6,293 nt of DNA, from positions 1-6,293 of the forward strand of contig SLFF01000289.1 in the NCBI GenBank assembly GCA_007124395.1. The letters are read 5' to 3'. Position numbers and translations under genes: made by a program. Every line of letters begins with the position of its first letter. The first letter of the stretch is position 1. The stretch comes from Thermomicrobiaceae bacterium. GTDB taxonomy: Bacteria > Chloroflexota > Chloroflexia > Thermomicrobiales > Thermomicrobiaceae. The notes beneath the pieces were generated by a model. It saw nothing but the letters and a program-made list of their open reading frames with translations, searched no databases and was not told the origin of the DNA. This document shows positions 1-5,964 of this stretch, piece by piece.

Positions 1-1784
1 CCGGCCATCGCCGCCAGTTGCGATTCACCGGTCGGGGCATCAGACTGCCACGGCACTACCCAGACCCGATCAGCCAGTTCACCCCGAACCCGCTCGATCT
101 CGGATCGCTCCAGTTTTGCTCGTGAGAGCAGGGTTGGATGTCGGGTTCCGCTCAGGTGATAGGTCTGGTTGATGATCCAGCCATACGGATCGATTCCGGC
201 CCGGCGCAGATCATCCTGCAGACGCTCGGCTTCCAGCACCGGCGTTCCCTCGGCCAGCGAGACAATCAGCACCCGGGTGTATTCCGGATTCTGCAGCCGC
301 ATCAGCGGGGTAATCATCCTGCCCCCCTGCACACCGCCAGCATTACGCATCATCTCCTGATGGTAGGCACCAGTGGTATCCAGCAACAGCAGCGTGTGCC
401 CGGTCGGTGCGGTGTCCAGAATCACGTAGCGGTTCCGGGCCATCGACAATGAACGAGAGAACGCCCGGAAGACGGCGATCTCCTCGGTACAGGGCGACCG
501 GAGATCCTCTTCCAGCAACGCTCGCTGCTGGTCGTCGATATCGCCAGCCCGGCGAATGACATCAGCCCGGTACTTCTCGATCTCGACTTCCGGATCGATG
601 TGCGAGACCTCCAGATTGTCCGGGGCATCACCCGCCAGCGTATCGGCCAGGTGTGCGGCAGGGTCGGTGGTAGTCAGAAATACCGGGTGGCCCCGCCTTG
701 CCAGAGCGACCGCCACCGATGCGGCCATCGTCGTTTTTCCAACACCACCCTTGCCCATCAGCATCACCGCACCGGGGCCCCACTCCTCCAGATCGGAGAT
801 AAGCCCGGAGAGATCCGGCACTTCGCCGGTCTCGGCCACGGCTGGCTCATCGGGAACGTGTGACTCCGAAGATTCGAATGCCGAGCCGTCACCGATCGCC
901 CGGAGCGCATCGAGTCCACGTAGATCACGAGCAATCACCGGAATCTCCACCCGTGGCAAACGTTGCAACGCATCCGGCATGGAGTCGATCGCCATTCGTT
1001 GCTGATAGAGGATCGCGTCGGCTACATCATCATCCTGTAGCGAGTGCGCCAGCAGCCCGTTCAGCGCCAGGTGCTGGTTCCGAATTCCAAGCGACTGGAG
1101 TTCAACGCTGGCCCGGGCCGCTTCCCGGATGGCGCTCTGCTCCGGCCGAGTCACCAGAATCAACGACGTCTGGTCGGCATCGGCCAGTGATTCCACCGTT
1201 GCGCTGTATCGCTGCCGGTTCTCATCCAGCCCGGCAAGTGGCCCCAGACAGCTGGCACCCTGTGGGCTGTCCTGAATGTAGTCGCTCCAGGCAGATGGCA
1301 GCATCATCAGACGCAGGGTGTGTCCGGTTGGCGCGGTATCGAAGACGATATGGTCGAACTCGCCCTGACCCGTGGTTGGTTCGGTCACGAAACGGGTGAA
1401 CTCATCGAACGCGGCGATCTCCACCGTGCAGGCACCGGACATCTGCTCTTCCAGCCCACGCAGCTCATCCTCCGGCAATACCTCGCGGTAGGGATCGATC
1501 ACGCGAGCCCGGTAGGCATCGGCGGCCTGTTCTGGATCGATATTCACCAGATAGAGGTTGTCGACACCGGTCACCGGCTGCGGTGCCTGGCCGACCGTCA
1601 TCCCGAAAACGTCTCCGAGGTTCGAGGCCGGGTCGGTGCTGACCAGCAGGGTTCGTTTGCCCTGATCGGCCAGCCAGACGGCAACGGTACTGGCAACCGT
1701 GGTCTTGCCAACCCCGCCTTTGCCGGTAAAGAAGAGATAGCGTGTTGTCCAGCGGGACCAGTTCGGCGTCTTTGTTGAGCTCAT
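1..1784 (-). CDS. arsA: Arsenical pump-driving ATPase ArsA (3' end cut by window edge)
   Basis: Cytoplasmic ATPase that, in the known family, docks on the ArsB channel and powers As(III)/Sb(III) export. I translated 594 codons from the ATG at 1784 to the left edge without a stop. The E. coli protein has 583 residues, so little should be missing. The protein is an internal duplication. Half 1 has the P-loop GKGGVGKTT (residues 21-29) and DTAPTGHT (149-156). Half 2 has GKGGVGKTT (344-352) and DTAPTGHT (455-462). A linker of about 30 acidic/polar residues (about 303-336) joins them. Cys119 (SGACTVEIAAF), Cys179 (GASCLGPL) and Cys432 (SPCTEEIAVF) match E. coli Cys113, Cys172 and Cys422, the metalloid-binding cysteines, so allosteric As/Sb sensing should be intact. 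This separates it from Get3-like relatives. An AGGA at 1795-1798 lies 10 nt before the start. It is divergent from prfC; no arsB, arsD or arsR is visible, and partners may lie beyond position 1. Confidence 0.95.
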   Translation of the reverse strand, partial: MSSTKTPNWSRWTTRYLFFTGKGGVGKTTVASTVAVWLADQGKRTLLVSTDPASNLGDVFGMTVGQAPQPVTGVDNLYLVNIDPEQAADAYRARVIDPYREVLPEDELRGLEEQMSGACTVEIAAFDEFTRFVTEPTTGQGEFDHIVFDTAPTGHTLRLMMLPSAWSDYIQDSPQGASCLGPLAGLDENRQRYSATVESLADADQTSLILVTRPEQSAIREAARASVELQSLGIRNQHLALNGLLAHSLQDDDVADAILYQQRMAIDSMPDALQRLPRVEIPVIARDLRGLDALRAIGDGSAFESSESHVPDEPAVAETGEVPDLSGLISDLEEWGPGAVMLMGKGGVGKTTMAASVAVALARRGHPVFLTTTDPAAHLADTLAGDAPDNLEVSHIDPEVEIEKYRADVIRRAGDIDDQQRALLEEDLRSPCTEEIAVFRAFSRSLSMARNRYVILDTAPTGHTLLLLDTTGAYHQEMMRNAGGVQGGRMITPLMRLQNPEYTRVLIVSLAEGTPVLEAERLQDDLRRAGIDPYGWIINQTYHLSGTRHPTLLSRAKLERSEIERVRGELADRVWVVPWQSDAPTGESQLAAMA

Positions 1785-1832
1785 GGTGGATGCATCCTGA
1801 CTGCTTGATCGTGCCTGCGATTCCTGCCCTGA

Positions 1833-1838
1833 AGTATA
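1833..1838 (-). promoter_or_regulatory. Candidate -10 element of the arsA promoter
   Basis: Read on the minus strand the hexamer is TATACT, five of six matches to TATAAT, in an AT-rich patch about 49 nt before the arsA start codon. No good -35 hexamer is found 16-18 nt upstream (the sequence there is CGCGTA/ACGCGT). The promoter is therefore either weak or depends on an activator or on the adjacent inverted repeat. It would give an arsA leader of about 40 nt. Confidence 0.4.
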
Positions 1839-1839
1839 A

Positions 1840-1858
1840 CGTATTTTTACGAAATACG
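1840..1858. promoter_or_regulatory. Inverted repeat, possible operator for arsA
   Basis: The arms CGTATTT (1840-1846) and AAATACG (1852-1858) are exact reverse complements separated by 5 nt. The repeat sits directly upstream of the candidate arsA -10 box, where an ArsR/SmtB- or MerR-type regulator would typically bind. The position and symmetry are visible in the sequence. Assignment to an arsenic-responsive regulator is inference, since no regulator gene is in the window. It also lies about 20 nt upstream of the candidate prfC -10, so it could affect both directions. Confidence 0.4.
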
Positions 1859-1877
1859 CGTGCCCGGTTGGTGCTCA

Positions 1878-1886
1878 TGCTAAAAT
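1878..1886 (+). promoter_or_regulatory. Candidate extended -10 element of the prfC promoter
   Basis: The sequence TGCTAAAAT matches the extended -10 pattern TGnTATAAT with one mismatch in the hexamer. There is no recognisable -35 at 17 nt, which extended -10 promoters can tolerate. Transcription would start near 1893 and leave a leader of nearly 200 nt before prfC. A closer start, for example using TATGAC at 2046-2051, is possible but has a poorer -35. Confidence 0.3.
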
Positions 1887-2074
1887 TATGGTTGGTCTAC
1901 CGGACTCGCGCGACACCGGTAGCAACGGAGCAACAGACCGGAAGTAGAGTCATGAGACGGATCACTCCCCCGTAGGCAGCATTGCGCTCGCAGAATTTCA
2001 GGCACACGCCGTGTCCTGGGTCTTCGAGTGCGTCCGATTCGCCAGTATGACCATCTGACTTGCTGCATAACCAC

Positions 2075-2079
2075 GGAGG
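2075..2079 (+). promoter_or_regulatory. Ribosome binding site of prfC
   Basis: GGAGG lies 9 nt before the ATG at 2089 and supports that start over any internal methionine. It is the strongest Shine-Dalgarno match immediately before a gene in the window. Confidence 0.75.
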
Positions 2080-2088
2080 AGCACAACC

Positions 2089-3714
2089 ATGTCTATATCG
2101 AACGAAATCGCATCAGAAGTCGCCCGGCGCCGCACCTTTGCCATCATTTCCCATCCGGACGCCGGGAAAACAACCCTGACCGAAAAACTCCTGCTCTACG
2201 GTGGGGCCGTTAACCTTGCCGGGTCCGTTACGGCTCGGAAAACCCAGCGTCACGCGGCCTCTGACTGGATGGAGCTGGAGCAACAGCGTGGTATCTCGAT
2301 CACCTCAACCGTGCTGCAGTTCGAGTACGGCGATCTGGTGATGAACCTGCTCGATACACCCGGTCACCAGGACTTCTCGGAAGATACCTATCGAACGGTC
2401 ACCGCCGCTGACAGCGCCATCATGGTGCTGGACGCATCCAGCGGTATCGAGCCACAGACGCTGAAGCTCTTCGAGGTCTGCCGTATGCAGCAGATTCCGA
2501 TCTTCACCTTCATAAACAAGATGGACCGGCCCGCGAAAGAGCCACTCGACCTGCTGGACGAGATCGAGAACACCCTCGGCCTCTCTGTCTGCCCGATGAA
2601 CTGGCCGATCGGTGATGGACCTGATTTCCAGGGTGTCTACGATCGCTTCAGCCAGACCGTCAACCGGTTCGAGCGTACCGTGCACGGTGCAAAGCAGGCG
2701 CCGGTGCAGACGGCCGGTGTCGATGACCCGAAACTGGGCGAGATGCTCGGGGTGAACGCGGCCGCCAAGCTGCGGGAAGATGTCGAACTGATCGAGATGG
2801 CCGGAACGGAGTTCGACCACGAGGCGATTCTGGCCGGTATTCAGACACCGGTGTTCTTCGGAAGTGCCCTGACCAACTTCGGCGTACAGCTCTTCCTCGA
2901 TTCATTTACAAAGTACTCTCCGGCTCCACGGCCACGAACGGCCGAAAACCGGGAAGTCCAGCCAGACGATCCCGATTTCTCCGGCTTCGTTTTCAAGATC
3001 CAGGCAAACATGGACCCCCGCCATCGGGATCGGGTCGCCTATGTGCGGGTCTGCTCCGGCAAGTTCGAGAAAGATATGGCGGTCCAGCAGGTCCGGCTCG
3101 ATCGGCAGCTCCGGCTCAGTCGGCCGCTCCGCCTGTTCGGGCAGGATCGGGAAGTCGTCGAAGAAGCCTACGCCGGCGACGTCATCGGCCTGATCAATCC
3201 CGGGATGTTGACGATCGGGGACACCGTCACCACTGGGAATGCCGGTGAGTTTACGGCCATGCCCCGTTTCGCGCCAGAACACTTTGCCCTGCTGCGCAAC
3301 ATCAAGACGGAGCGACGCAAGCAGTTCCAGAAAGGCCTCGATCAGATCGAGGAAGAGGGCGGCATTCAGCTGTTCTATCCGCTCGATTCCGGCAGTCGAG
3401 AGCCGATTCTGGCCGCCGTTGGTGCTCTGCAGTTCGACGTCGTCCGATTCCGGCTGGAGCACGAGTACAACTGCGAGACCACCATGGAGCAGATGCCCTA
3501 TGAGATGGTGCGCTGGGTTCACGGTGATCCCCAGGAGATCCGGCAGATGGCCTCGCGCCGTGGCCGATCACGGGTGGAAGACCGTGATGGCAACGTGGCA
3601 GTGCTCTTCCGCAGCCGGTGGGACGTCGATTTCGCCCGTGACGAGTTCCCGGATGTCAAGATGAGCCACATCGGTGGACGTCTCGGCGTGCAACCTGCGA
3701 TGGCAGAAGCATAG
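2089..3714 (+). CDS. prfC: Peptide chain release factor 3 (RF3), translational GTPase
   Basis: Cytoplasmic GTPase that, in bacteria, removes RF1 or RF2 from the ribosome after peptide release and so recycles termination factors. The 541-residue product is close to E. coli RF3 (529). The GTPase motifs appear in order: P-loop HPDAGKTT (22-29), switch I region with QQRGISITSTV (65-75), DTPGH (89-93), NKMD (143-146) and a G5-like SAL (259-261). The stretch SDWMELEQQRGISI and the C-terminal part, with TERRKQFQKGLDQIEEEG and GALQFDVVRFRLEHEY, are typical of RF3 rather than EF-G or LepA. The G domain covers about residues 10-275, followed by a beta-barrel domain to about 390 and the C-terminal domain. 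A strong ribosome binding site precedes the ATG. Next gene: the cupin gene, same strand, 132 nt downstream. No broken motif was seen. Confidence 0.97.
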   Translation: MSISNEIASEVARRRTFAIISHPDAGKTTLTEKLLLYGGAVNLAGSVTARKTQRHAASDWMELEQQRGISITSTVLQFEYGDLVMNLLDTPGHQDFSEDTYRTVTAADSAIMVLDASSGIEPQTLKLFEVCRMQQIPIFTFINKMDRPAKEPLDLLDEIENTLGLSVCPMNWPIGDGPDFQGVYDRFSQTVNRFERTVHGAKQAPVQTAGVDDPKLGEMLGVNAAAKLREDVELIEMAGTEFDHEAILAGIQTPVFFGSALTNFGVQLFLDSFTKYSPAPRPRTAENREVQPDDPDFSGFVFKIQANMDPRHRDRVAYVRVCSGKFEKDMAVQQVRLDRQLRLSRPLRLFGQDREVVEEAYAGDVIGLINPGMLTIGDTVTTGNAGEFTAMPRFAPEHFALLRNIKTERRKQFQKGLDQIEEEGGIQLFYPLDSGSREPILAAVGALQFDVVRFRLEHEYNCETTMEQMPYEMVRWVHGDPQEIRQMASRRGRSRVEDRDGNVAVLFRSRWDVDFARDEFPDVKMSHIGGRLGVQPAMAEA

Positions 3715-3726
3715 ACAGAGAGTCAC

Positions 3727-3754
3727 AGGAGGAGTAGACTTCTGCTGTCAGCAG
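3727..3754 (+). other. Orphan Shine-Dalgarno-like AGGAGGAG followed by a small hairpin
   Basis: AGGAGGAG (3727-3734) begins 12 nt after the prfC stop but has no start codon at a usual distance. A 5-bp stem CTGCT/AGCAG with a 3-nt loop follows at 3742-3754. The next ATG (3763) opens a 15-codon frame, MTTSFPVMMHASFDA, ending at 3810. Spacing from the SD is about 28 nt, too long unless the hairpin shortens it. The structure has no T-tract, so it is not a convincing terminator for prfC. Confidence 0.25.
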
Positions 3755-3782
3755 GCATCACAATGACGACCAGCTTTCCAGT

Positions 3783-3788
3783 TATGAT
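3783..3788 (+). promoter_or_regulatory. Candidate -10 element upstream of the cupin gene
   Basis: TATGAT matches five of six positions of TATAAT and lies 58 nt before the cupin start. The hexamer 17 nt upstream (ACAATG) is a poor -35. The cupin gene could instead be read through from prfC, because no strong terminator separates them. Confidence 0.22.
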
Positions 3789-3808
3789 GCATGCGTCCTT
3801 TGATGCAT
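3785..3808 (+). repeat. Pair of TGATGCAT direct repeats
   Basis: TGATGCAT occurs at 3785-3792 and again at 3801-3808, a 16-nt period, and each copy contains the self-complementary core ATGCAT. The pair overlaps the candidate -10 and the expected transcription start of the cupin gene. It could be a tandem regulator site. A 5-bp hairpin GCAAC/GTTGC (3810-3823) follows at once. Confidence 0.35.
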
Positions 3809-3846
3809 AGCAACGCCTGTTGCCATGCGCGCGGAGAGGATAAGGG

Positions 3847-4728
3847 ATGCAATTCCATATTCGCAGCTGGAAAAGCCGGTTTTCGGCCATTATTGCCTGC
3901 GCTCTGCTGGTCATGATGGTGGGTGCCCCGGTTGCAGCAGAGAATCACGGTGCCATGGATCACCTTCAGATCAGAGCGACCTTCACTGTGTCAGATCCAC
4001 CGGAGGCGCCGTATCACGCCCATCAGAGCATGCTCCACTTCCCACCGGGGGCTGTAGCTCCGCTGCACTACCACGGCGGGCCGGGCTATATCACCATTCT
4101 GAAAGGTTCTGTCACTCTCTATGAAGATGGCGAGCCGACAATCTATCATGCCGGTGACAGCTTGGTGGAAACCACGGACAGTGAATACCGCGGCATCAAC
4201 CATACCGATGAAGACATGCGCCTGATGGTCACCTACCTGGTGCCGCACGGCGAAGACGTCACCACGATGGTCGATGACCCGGATCATCCGGATGCTCCCG
4301 AGATCGTGGCAGAGGTCATGGCCGAGACGGTGCGTGATTTCAGCGACCCACCGGCATCCTTCGAGCTGGTGCATGCTACTGTCAGCCATCCAGCCGGCAT
4401 CACCGAAGAGCCAGCCACCACCAGTGGCAACCGGCTGATGACCGTGGTGGACGGGGAGATCGACCTGAGCATCGAGGGTGAGCCACAGACGCTGGCCGCC
4501 GGCGATTCAGTGCTGATCGAAGCTGATACCGAATACCAGGTCGGCAATACCAGCGACGCCCGCGCCTTGACCATGAGCACCATTCTGGTGCCCGATGTTC
4601 ATAGCGTGGCACCGGCAACTGGCGCAACCGTGGACCGCACCTTCGCGCTCTGGATCCTCGTGATGGTCGCCTCGACGCTTCTCGTCACCGGCACCATGCT
4701 CCGAATCACTGCTGTGCGATTGCGGTAG
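3847..4728 (+). CDS. Exported, membrane-anchored two-cupin protein
   Basis: The 293-residue product starts with a Sec-type signal peptide: basic residues at 6-11, a hydrophobic core at about 13-29 and an AxA-like site at VAA/EN (29-33). Cupin domain 1 (about 57-133) carries PPGAVAPLHYHGG with His74 and His76 and the turn GSVTLYEDGE. Cupin domain 2 (about 172-250) has GEIDLSIEGEPQTLAAGDSV but no histidine pair. A hydrophobic segment (about 266-285, FALWILVMVASTLLVTGTML) with a short basic tail ends the protein, so the cupins should face outward, tethered to the membrane. Domain 1 also lacks the usual motif-1 glutamate (Tyr81 in its place) and the motif-2 histidine (Tyr114), so metal binding is uncertain. 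The start is supported by GGAGAGG about 7 nt upstream. Substrate and function are unknown; cupins include enzymes and sugar- or metal-binding proteins. Confidence 0.85.
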   Translation: MQFHIRSWKSRFSAIIACALLVMMVGAPVAAENHGAMDHLQIRATFTVSDPPEAPYHAHQSMLHFPPGAVAPLHYHGGPGYITILKGSVTLYEDGEPTIYHAGDSLVETTDSEYRGINHTDEDMRLMVTYLVPHGEDVTTMVDDPDHPDAPEIVAEVMAETVRDFSDPPASFELVHATVSHPAGITEEPATTSGNRLMTVVDGEIDLSIEGEPQTLAAGDSVLIEADTEYQVGNTSDARALTMSTILVPDVHSVAPATGATVDRTFALWILVMVASTLLVTGTMLRITAVRLR

Positions 4729-4759
4729 CGGCTGCCCCGCAGCTGGATCACCAGGAGCA

Positions 4760-4944
4760 GCCCTCACCCCGACCCTCTCCCAGTACTGGGAGAGGGTGAA
4801 GATTCACGAGGTCTCCCAATCAAGGTAGACCGGGCAGCTCCGTCTGCCCCTGCCAACCAACCCAAGGCGAGGAAAGAAGACCCCCCTCTCCCAACGCCTG
4901 TCCTGAGCTTGCCGAAGGATCTGAGAGGGGCCGAGGGTGAGGGC
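4760..4944. repeat. Composite palindromic repeat, MITE- or REP-like, between convergent genes
   Basis: The ends are imperfect inverted repeats: GCCCTCACCC at 4760-4769 followed by GACCCTCTCC, and GAGAGGGGCCGAGGGTGAGG at 4923-4942, ending with GC at 4943-4944. Inside are three stem-loops: a perfect palindrome with 13-bp arms at 4772-4797, GGGCAG/CTGCCC at 4832-4849, and CCCCTCTC/GAGAGGGG closing 4883-4930. The last encloses the motif TCCTGAGCTTGCCGAAGGA (4901-4919), which resembles a repeat seen in many environmental bacteria, notably Chloroflexota. There is no transposase, and the reading frames across it are spurious. It may also stop transcription from both sides, since the cupin gene and the lipoprotein gene converge on it, but it has no T-tract. 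Confidence 0.7.
4772..4797. terminator. Perfect 26-nt palindrome downstream of the cupin gene
   Basis: The arms are fully complementary with no loop bases, centred between 4784 and 4785 (AGT|ACT), and begin 44 nt after the cupin stop. As RNA it would form a strong GC-rich hairpin. It lacks a U-tract, so it would be an atypical terminator or a 3'-end stabilising structure, and it may just be part of the repeat element. Confidence 0.35.
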
Positions 4945-5087
4945 CGTCGTCCTTCCAGAATCATGGTCCATACCTACGGCCATCAGAGATTTCTTGTATG
5001 TGGAGAAATGACAGACCCGGCCCGATCCTCCGTTCGGAGACATGGTTGACACCCATCAATCCTGCGCGATCGACAACGCTCGATCCG
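4945..5087. other. Rest of the convergent intergenic region, no gene seen
   Basis: This stretch lies between the composite repeat and the lipoprotein stop codon. I see only short stems: CTCC/GGAG around a GTTC loop (5028-5039) and GATCG/CGATC (5068-5085). Neither has the T-tract of an intrinsic terminator on the minus strand. No ORF here has a ribosome binding site with protein-like composition. Confidence 0.5.
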
Positions 5088-5900
5088 CTACTTCGGCACC
5101 GGGCACCACATACAGTCGCCCGTCCAGGGGTTACGACATTTGCGCGCGCCACGCTGGCGACCATCCTCCAGAACAACCCAGCGGGTTGTAACCTCAAGAT
5201 CTCCCATTTCTATCGTCTCAGCTCGATAGAGACCGGCATCTCCTTCAGCAGGCAGCGCAACAAAGTCCAGTGGCTCCTGATCTTCAAGCGTCAGAGTTCC
5301 AGTGATTTCATCGCCATCAATTGAGAGCTCGATTCTGTCCACGCAATCATCCAGATCGGCTTCGCCGCCTGTCAGTTCGCCTTCGAGATAGACAGATGTA
5401 TCACCGCTGTCGCAGGCATAGGCAGCAATTCCTCCCGAGCCTCCGGCATAGCCTTCATCGATTGAAAAGGCGATGAACAGATCATCCGTTACTTCCCCGA
5501 CCCATGTGTTCTGATAGGACCAGACATCGTAGGTTTCTCCCTGGATATCAATCTCAGATGCGGTGATGTCGAGTTCCGGGAGTTCGAACATTTCGTACTC
5601 TTCGAGCCATTCTTCTACGTACTCTTCGTACGCCTCTTCGGCCTCGGCGTGGGAAAGATCAGACGGCTGAACATTTGTCTCTGCATCGTCGTTGTCTGTC
5701 GACTCTGGCGCGTCATCAGACTGTCCATCATCGGGTTCAGCAGCTGGTGCTTCACTGTCATCTCGGGTTACACAGGCCGCGAGTGAGATTCCTACCACCG
5801 CGGAACTGGCCAGACCAAAGCCGAACTTCAGGAGGCTTCTCCGGCTCAACTGGGCTTCTGACAATGTATGGTGTGTATCTGCATTTCCCTGGCTACGCAT
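5088..5900 (-). CDS. Tat-signal lipoprotein of unknown function, acidic
   Basis: The 270-residue product has a twin-arginine motif SRRSLLK (19-25), a hydrophobic stretch (26-42) and a lipobox SLAAC with Cys43. It should be exported, probably folded, by the Tat route and lipid-anchored. A disordered linker rich in Asp, Glu, Ser and Pro (47-83) is followed by a Glu-rich helix, EEAYEEYVEEWLEEYE (88-103). The rest is a beta-rich domain (about 107-247) with Trp/Tyr and Cys163 and Cys186. The tail is basic and cysteine-rich, with RQRGARKCR and Cys255, Cys263 and Cys266. I chose the ATG at 5900 because AGGAGG (5911-5916 on the plus strand) lies 10 nt upstream and the signal peptide then starts properly; an in-frame ATG at 6056 would add 52 residues without such support. 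I recognise no family. It faces the cupin gene convergently, and a link between the two is unproven. Confidence 0.88.
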   Translation of the reverse strand: MRSQGNADTHHTLSEAQLSRRSLLKFGFGLASSAVVGISLAACVTRDDSEAPAAEPDDGQSDDAPESTDNDDAETNVQPSDLSHAEAEEAYEEYVEEWLEEYEMFELPELDITASEIDIQGETYDVWSYQNTWVGEVTDDLFIAFSIDEGYAGGSGGIAAYACDSGDTSVYLEGELTGGEADLDDCVDRIELSIDGDEITGTLTLEDQEPLDFVALPAEGDAGLYRAETIEMGDLEVTTRWVVLEDGRQRGARKCRNPWTGDCMWCPVPK

Positions 5901-5910
5901 CTGAGACCAA

Positions 5911-5916
5911 CCTCCT
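5911..5916 (-). promoter_or_regulatory. Ribosome binding site that fixes the lipoprotein start
   Basis: AGGAGG on the minus strand, 10 nt before the ATG at 5900. It decides in favour of this start over the upstream in-frame ATGs at 5933, 5969 and 6056. Confidence 0.7.
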
Positions 5917-5964
5917 ACCGAAATCTGGATCATCAGGAACACTAGACGACACCGGACAACACCG

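Larger units (their letters stand above)
1785..2088. other. Divergent intergenic control region between arsA and prfC
   Basis: This 304-nt gap separates the start codons of two divergent genes. The arsA-proximal part (about 1825-1890) is AT-rich compared with its surroundings and holds two candidate -10 elements, one per strand, with an inverted repeat between them. The remaining 200 nt towards prfC would be a long prfC leader. It contains a 6-bp inverted repeat (TACCGG 1898-1903, CCGGTA 1916-1921) but no convincing ORF, tRNA or riboswitch that I could recognise. The short reading frames here have no ribosome binding site and no protein-like composition. Confidence 0.6.

Noticed and set aside
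138..1778. Plus-strand open frames at 138-452, 556-1005, 860-1399 and 1320-1778
   Set aside because: They lie antisense to arsA, whose minus-strand frame is unbroken and carries all family motifs. Their translations are Arg/Ser/Pro/His-rich, typical of shadows of GC-rich genes.
1465..1878. Minus-strand ORF with a start at 1878 overlapping the arsA start
   Set aside because: It is in another frame from arsA and reads through the P-loop region out of frame (QRRGWQDHGCQYRCRLAGR is a shifted reading of KGGVGKTT and what follows).
1785..2088. tRNA or riboswitch in the arsA-prfC gap
   Set aside because: No cloverleaf with a TTCGA-type T loop and acceptor stem could be assembled, and no known riboswitch core was recognised.
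2305..3571. Minus-strand ORFs antisense to prfC (2305-2820, 2660-2905, 2902-3522, 3302-3571)
   Set aside because: prfC is complete and conserved on the plus strand; the antisense frames have no ribosome binding site and no recognisable domains.
3723..3963. Minus-strand ORFs spanning the prfC-cupin gap (3723-3914 and 3748-3963)
   Set aside because: They overlap the cupin signal-peptide coding region and each other, with no supporting start signal.
3991..4767. Minus-strand ORFs antisense to the cupin gene (3991-4389, 4284-4583, 4400-4627, 4507-4767)
   Set aside because: The plus-strand cupin frame has a signal peptide, two cupin domains and a membrane anchor. The antisense frames have none of these.
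4760..4944. CRISPR array
   Set aside because: The repeats here are inverted and form hairpins; there is no series of equal direct repeats with unique spacers.
4764..5052. Minus-strand ORFs across the repeat (4764-4964, 4804-5052)
   Set aside because: Their peptides are translations of the palindromic repeat itself, including the typical spurious RQAQDR and FGKLRTG strings.
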